Source: Zygnema cylindricum
Taxonomy: Eukaryota > Streptophyta > Zygnematophyceae > Zygnematales > Zygnemataceae
Direction of reading: 5' to 3'
Assembly (NCBI GenBank): GCA_037447655.1
Contig: JBBHKE010001598.1
Span: forward strand, 52,262 to 108,096
Length of the DNA stretch: 55,835 nt
In this document: one piece after another, positions 54,879 to 55,835 of the stretch
Position numbering within the stretch: the first letter of the stretch is position 1
Layout of the letters: each line of letters opens with the position of its first letter
Made by a program: the position numbers and the translations under genes
Notes under the pieces: model-generated
What the model saw: the letters and a program-made list of their open reading frames with translations, nothing else
The model's database searches: none
What the model was told of the DNA's origin: nothing

Positions 54879-55835
54879 CGTACTAAGTGTGTTGACGTCA
54901 TTCACTTCACGAGAGTGAGAGAAAAACGAAATACATTTTATATACTTAATTTTTTGTTAAGTGTGAGCCATACTAATTATCAGAGATGATATTCCACACT
55001 AAATCTGGTGTCAAGTTCGAAGGTCATTTGAATTCCACACCAATCCATGTTTTGTGCAAAACCTCCCCTTATTTTTTTGTAAGTTTTTGTTTTTGTTCAC
55101 TTTAAAAGAAACCAGAAAGAAGTTTAGTTCCCACCTTTTAGATTTAGAGTAGGTCGGGCTAATCACGGTAAGCAGTGAAAATTTTTCGCAATTTTCTCAT
55201 CACTTGTTTTTTTCCTTTCTTTTCTTTCCTTTTTTTGATTTTGGTATGTGTAGAATACGGAGTTCACAAATTTTAGAAGCGGAATCGATGACGTCAGCTC
55301 TGAAAAAGATGATGTCAGCGAGATCAGCGATCTCGGAAGTTTTGAAAGTCTTAATCCAAGCGAATGGGAATGGGATTCCGAAGATAAATGGACAGAAAAA
55401 CTCGATTATTCAGCAGAAGTTTTGAAAATCGGAGAATTAAAAATTTCTGATTCGAACACTGACACTCAACACATGCAAAAAGTTCCGTTTCCGTTAAAGC
55501 CGACAGTGGAACCAGAAACGTCAGAAAATAAATATATTTTTGAAAAAGCATCTACTTTTTCGTCTATCGAACAAAAAAGTAAATTGGAAATGAGTGAAGT
55601 TTTTTTGGAAAAAGGAGAAAATGAAAAAAACATCGAAGATGAACTCGATGCACTATTGGAATTGAAAAATTCTGATTCTTTTCAAGGTCGAGATTTTGTT
55701 GATAAGGGAAAACAAGTTTTGGGATCGACAAGCAATTTTGCTCTCACGGATGTAAAAAAAGGAGAAAAAGAAAAAAGTGTCGAGGATGAGCTTGACGAGC
55801 TTTTGGGAGTCGAAGGTTCCGGTACTTTTCCGGAC
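52183..55835 (+). CDS. Aven-like cell-death regulator, copy 2 (partial, runs off window)
   Basis: Exons: 52183-52289, 53402-53571, 54150-54253, 54663-54767 and 55254 onward. All splice sites are conserved with copy 1 and phases are the same. Exon 2 is 9 nt shorter (three residues lost in the acidic Gly/Glu stretch). Introns align throughout with copy 1. Substitutions in exons are few and mostly conservative, and no stop or frameshift is seen up to 55835, so both copies look intact. The window ends inside the second 49-residue repeat of exon 5, so the C-terminal WLDSV-type motif cannot be checked. Intron 4 contains a (CT)n run at 54823-54874. Tandem orientation and 8.37-kb spacing indicate duplication. 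Confidence 0.8.

Overview
The window is eukaryotic nuclear DNA, very AT-rich and dominated by nested, decayed transposable elements. One duplicated, intron-containing host gene lies at the right end. A green-lineage host, perhaps a streptophyte (charophyte-grade) alga, is the best guess. Three things point there. The Copia family has a primer-binding site that is a 15-nt perfect complement to the plant form of the initiator tRNA-Met anticodon stem-loop. A Ty3/Gypsy element carries a DNMT3-like cytosine methyltransferase, an association I recall being described in charophytes and dinoflagellates. The host gene has ordinary GT-AG introns with T-rich acceptors. The species is not established.

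Layout. 1-671: a perfect 312-nt mirror repeat (the same strand read backwards, not reverse-complemented). 1.2-19.3 kb: a pile of Ty1/Copia elements in both orientations, with at least two solo LTRs confirmed by target-site duplications (TSDs). 19.3-26.4 kb: mostly non-coding, with a T-rich degenerate repeat and one probable Copia LTR. 26.4-33.1 kb: a 5'-truncated Ty3/Gypsy element with domain order protease / C5-methyltransferase / RT / RNase H / integrase / PHD finger, killed by many stop codons that all look like C-to-T or G-to-A changes. Its LTR contains a 20-bp alternating purine-pyrimidine satellite. 36.1-43.8 kb: non-autonomous DNA transposons (hAT-type with 8-bp TSDs, mariner-type MITEs with TA TSDs, long-TIR foldback elements), nested up to four levels, plus a near-identical 635-bp duplication. 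43.8-47.7 kb and 52.2 kb to the window end: two tandem copies of a five-exon gene that I read as a homologue of the cell-death regulator Aven. 49.7-50.2 kb, between them: a complete 512-bp TRIM retroelement whose LTRs each carry a full tRNA-like cloverleaf.

No working operon or pathway is visible. The only host gene I can support is the Aven-like pair. All retroelement coding regions are broken by stops and frameshifts. The points most worth follow-up are the mirror repeat, the tRNA-bearing TRIM, the methyltransferase-PHD Gypsy element, and the half-tRNA-primed Copia family whose primer-binding site is also gag coding sequence.
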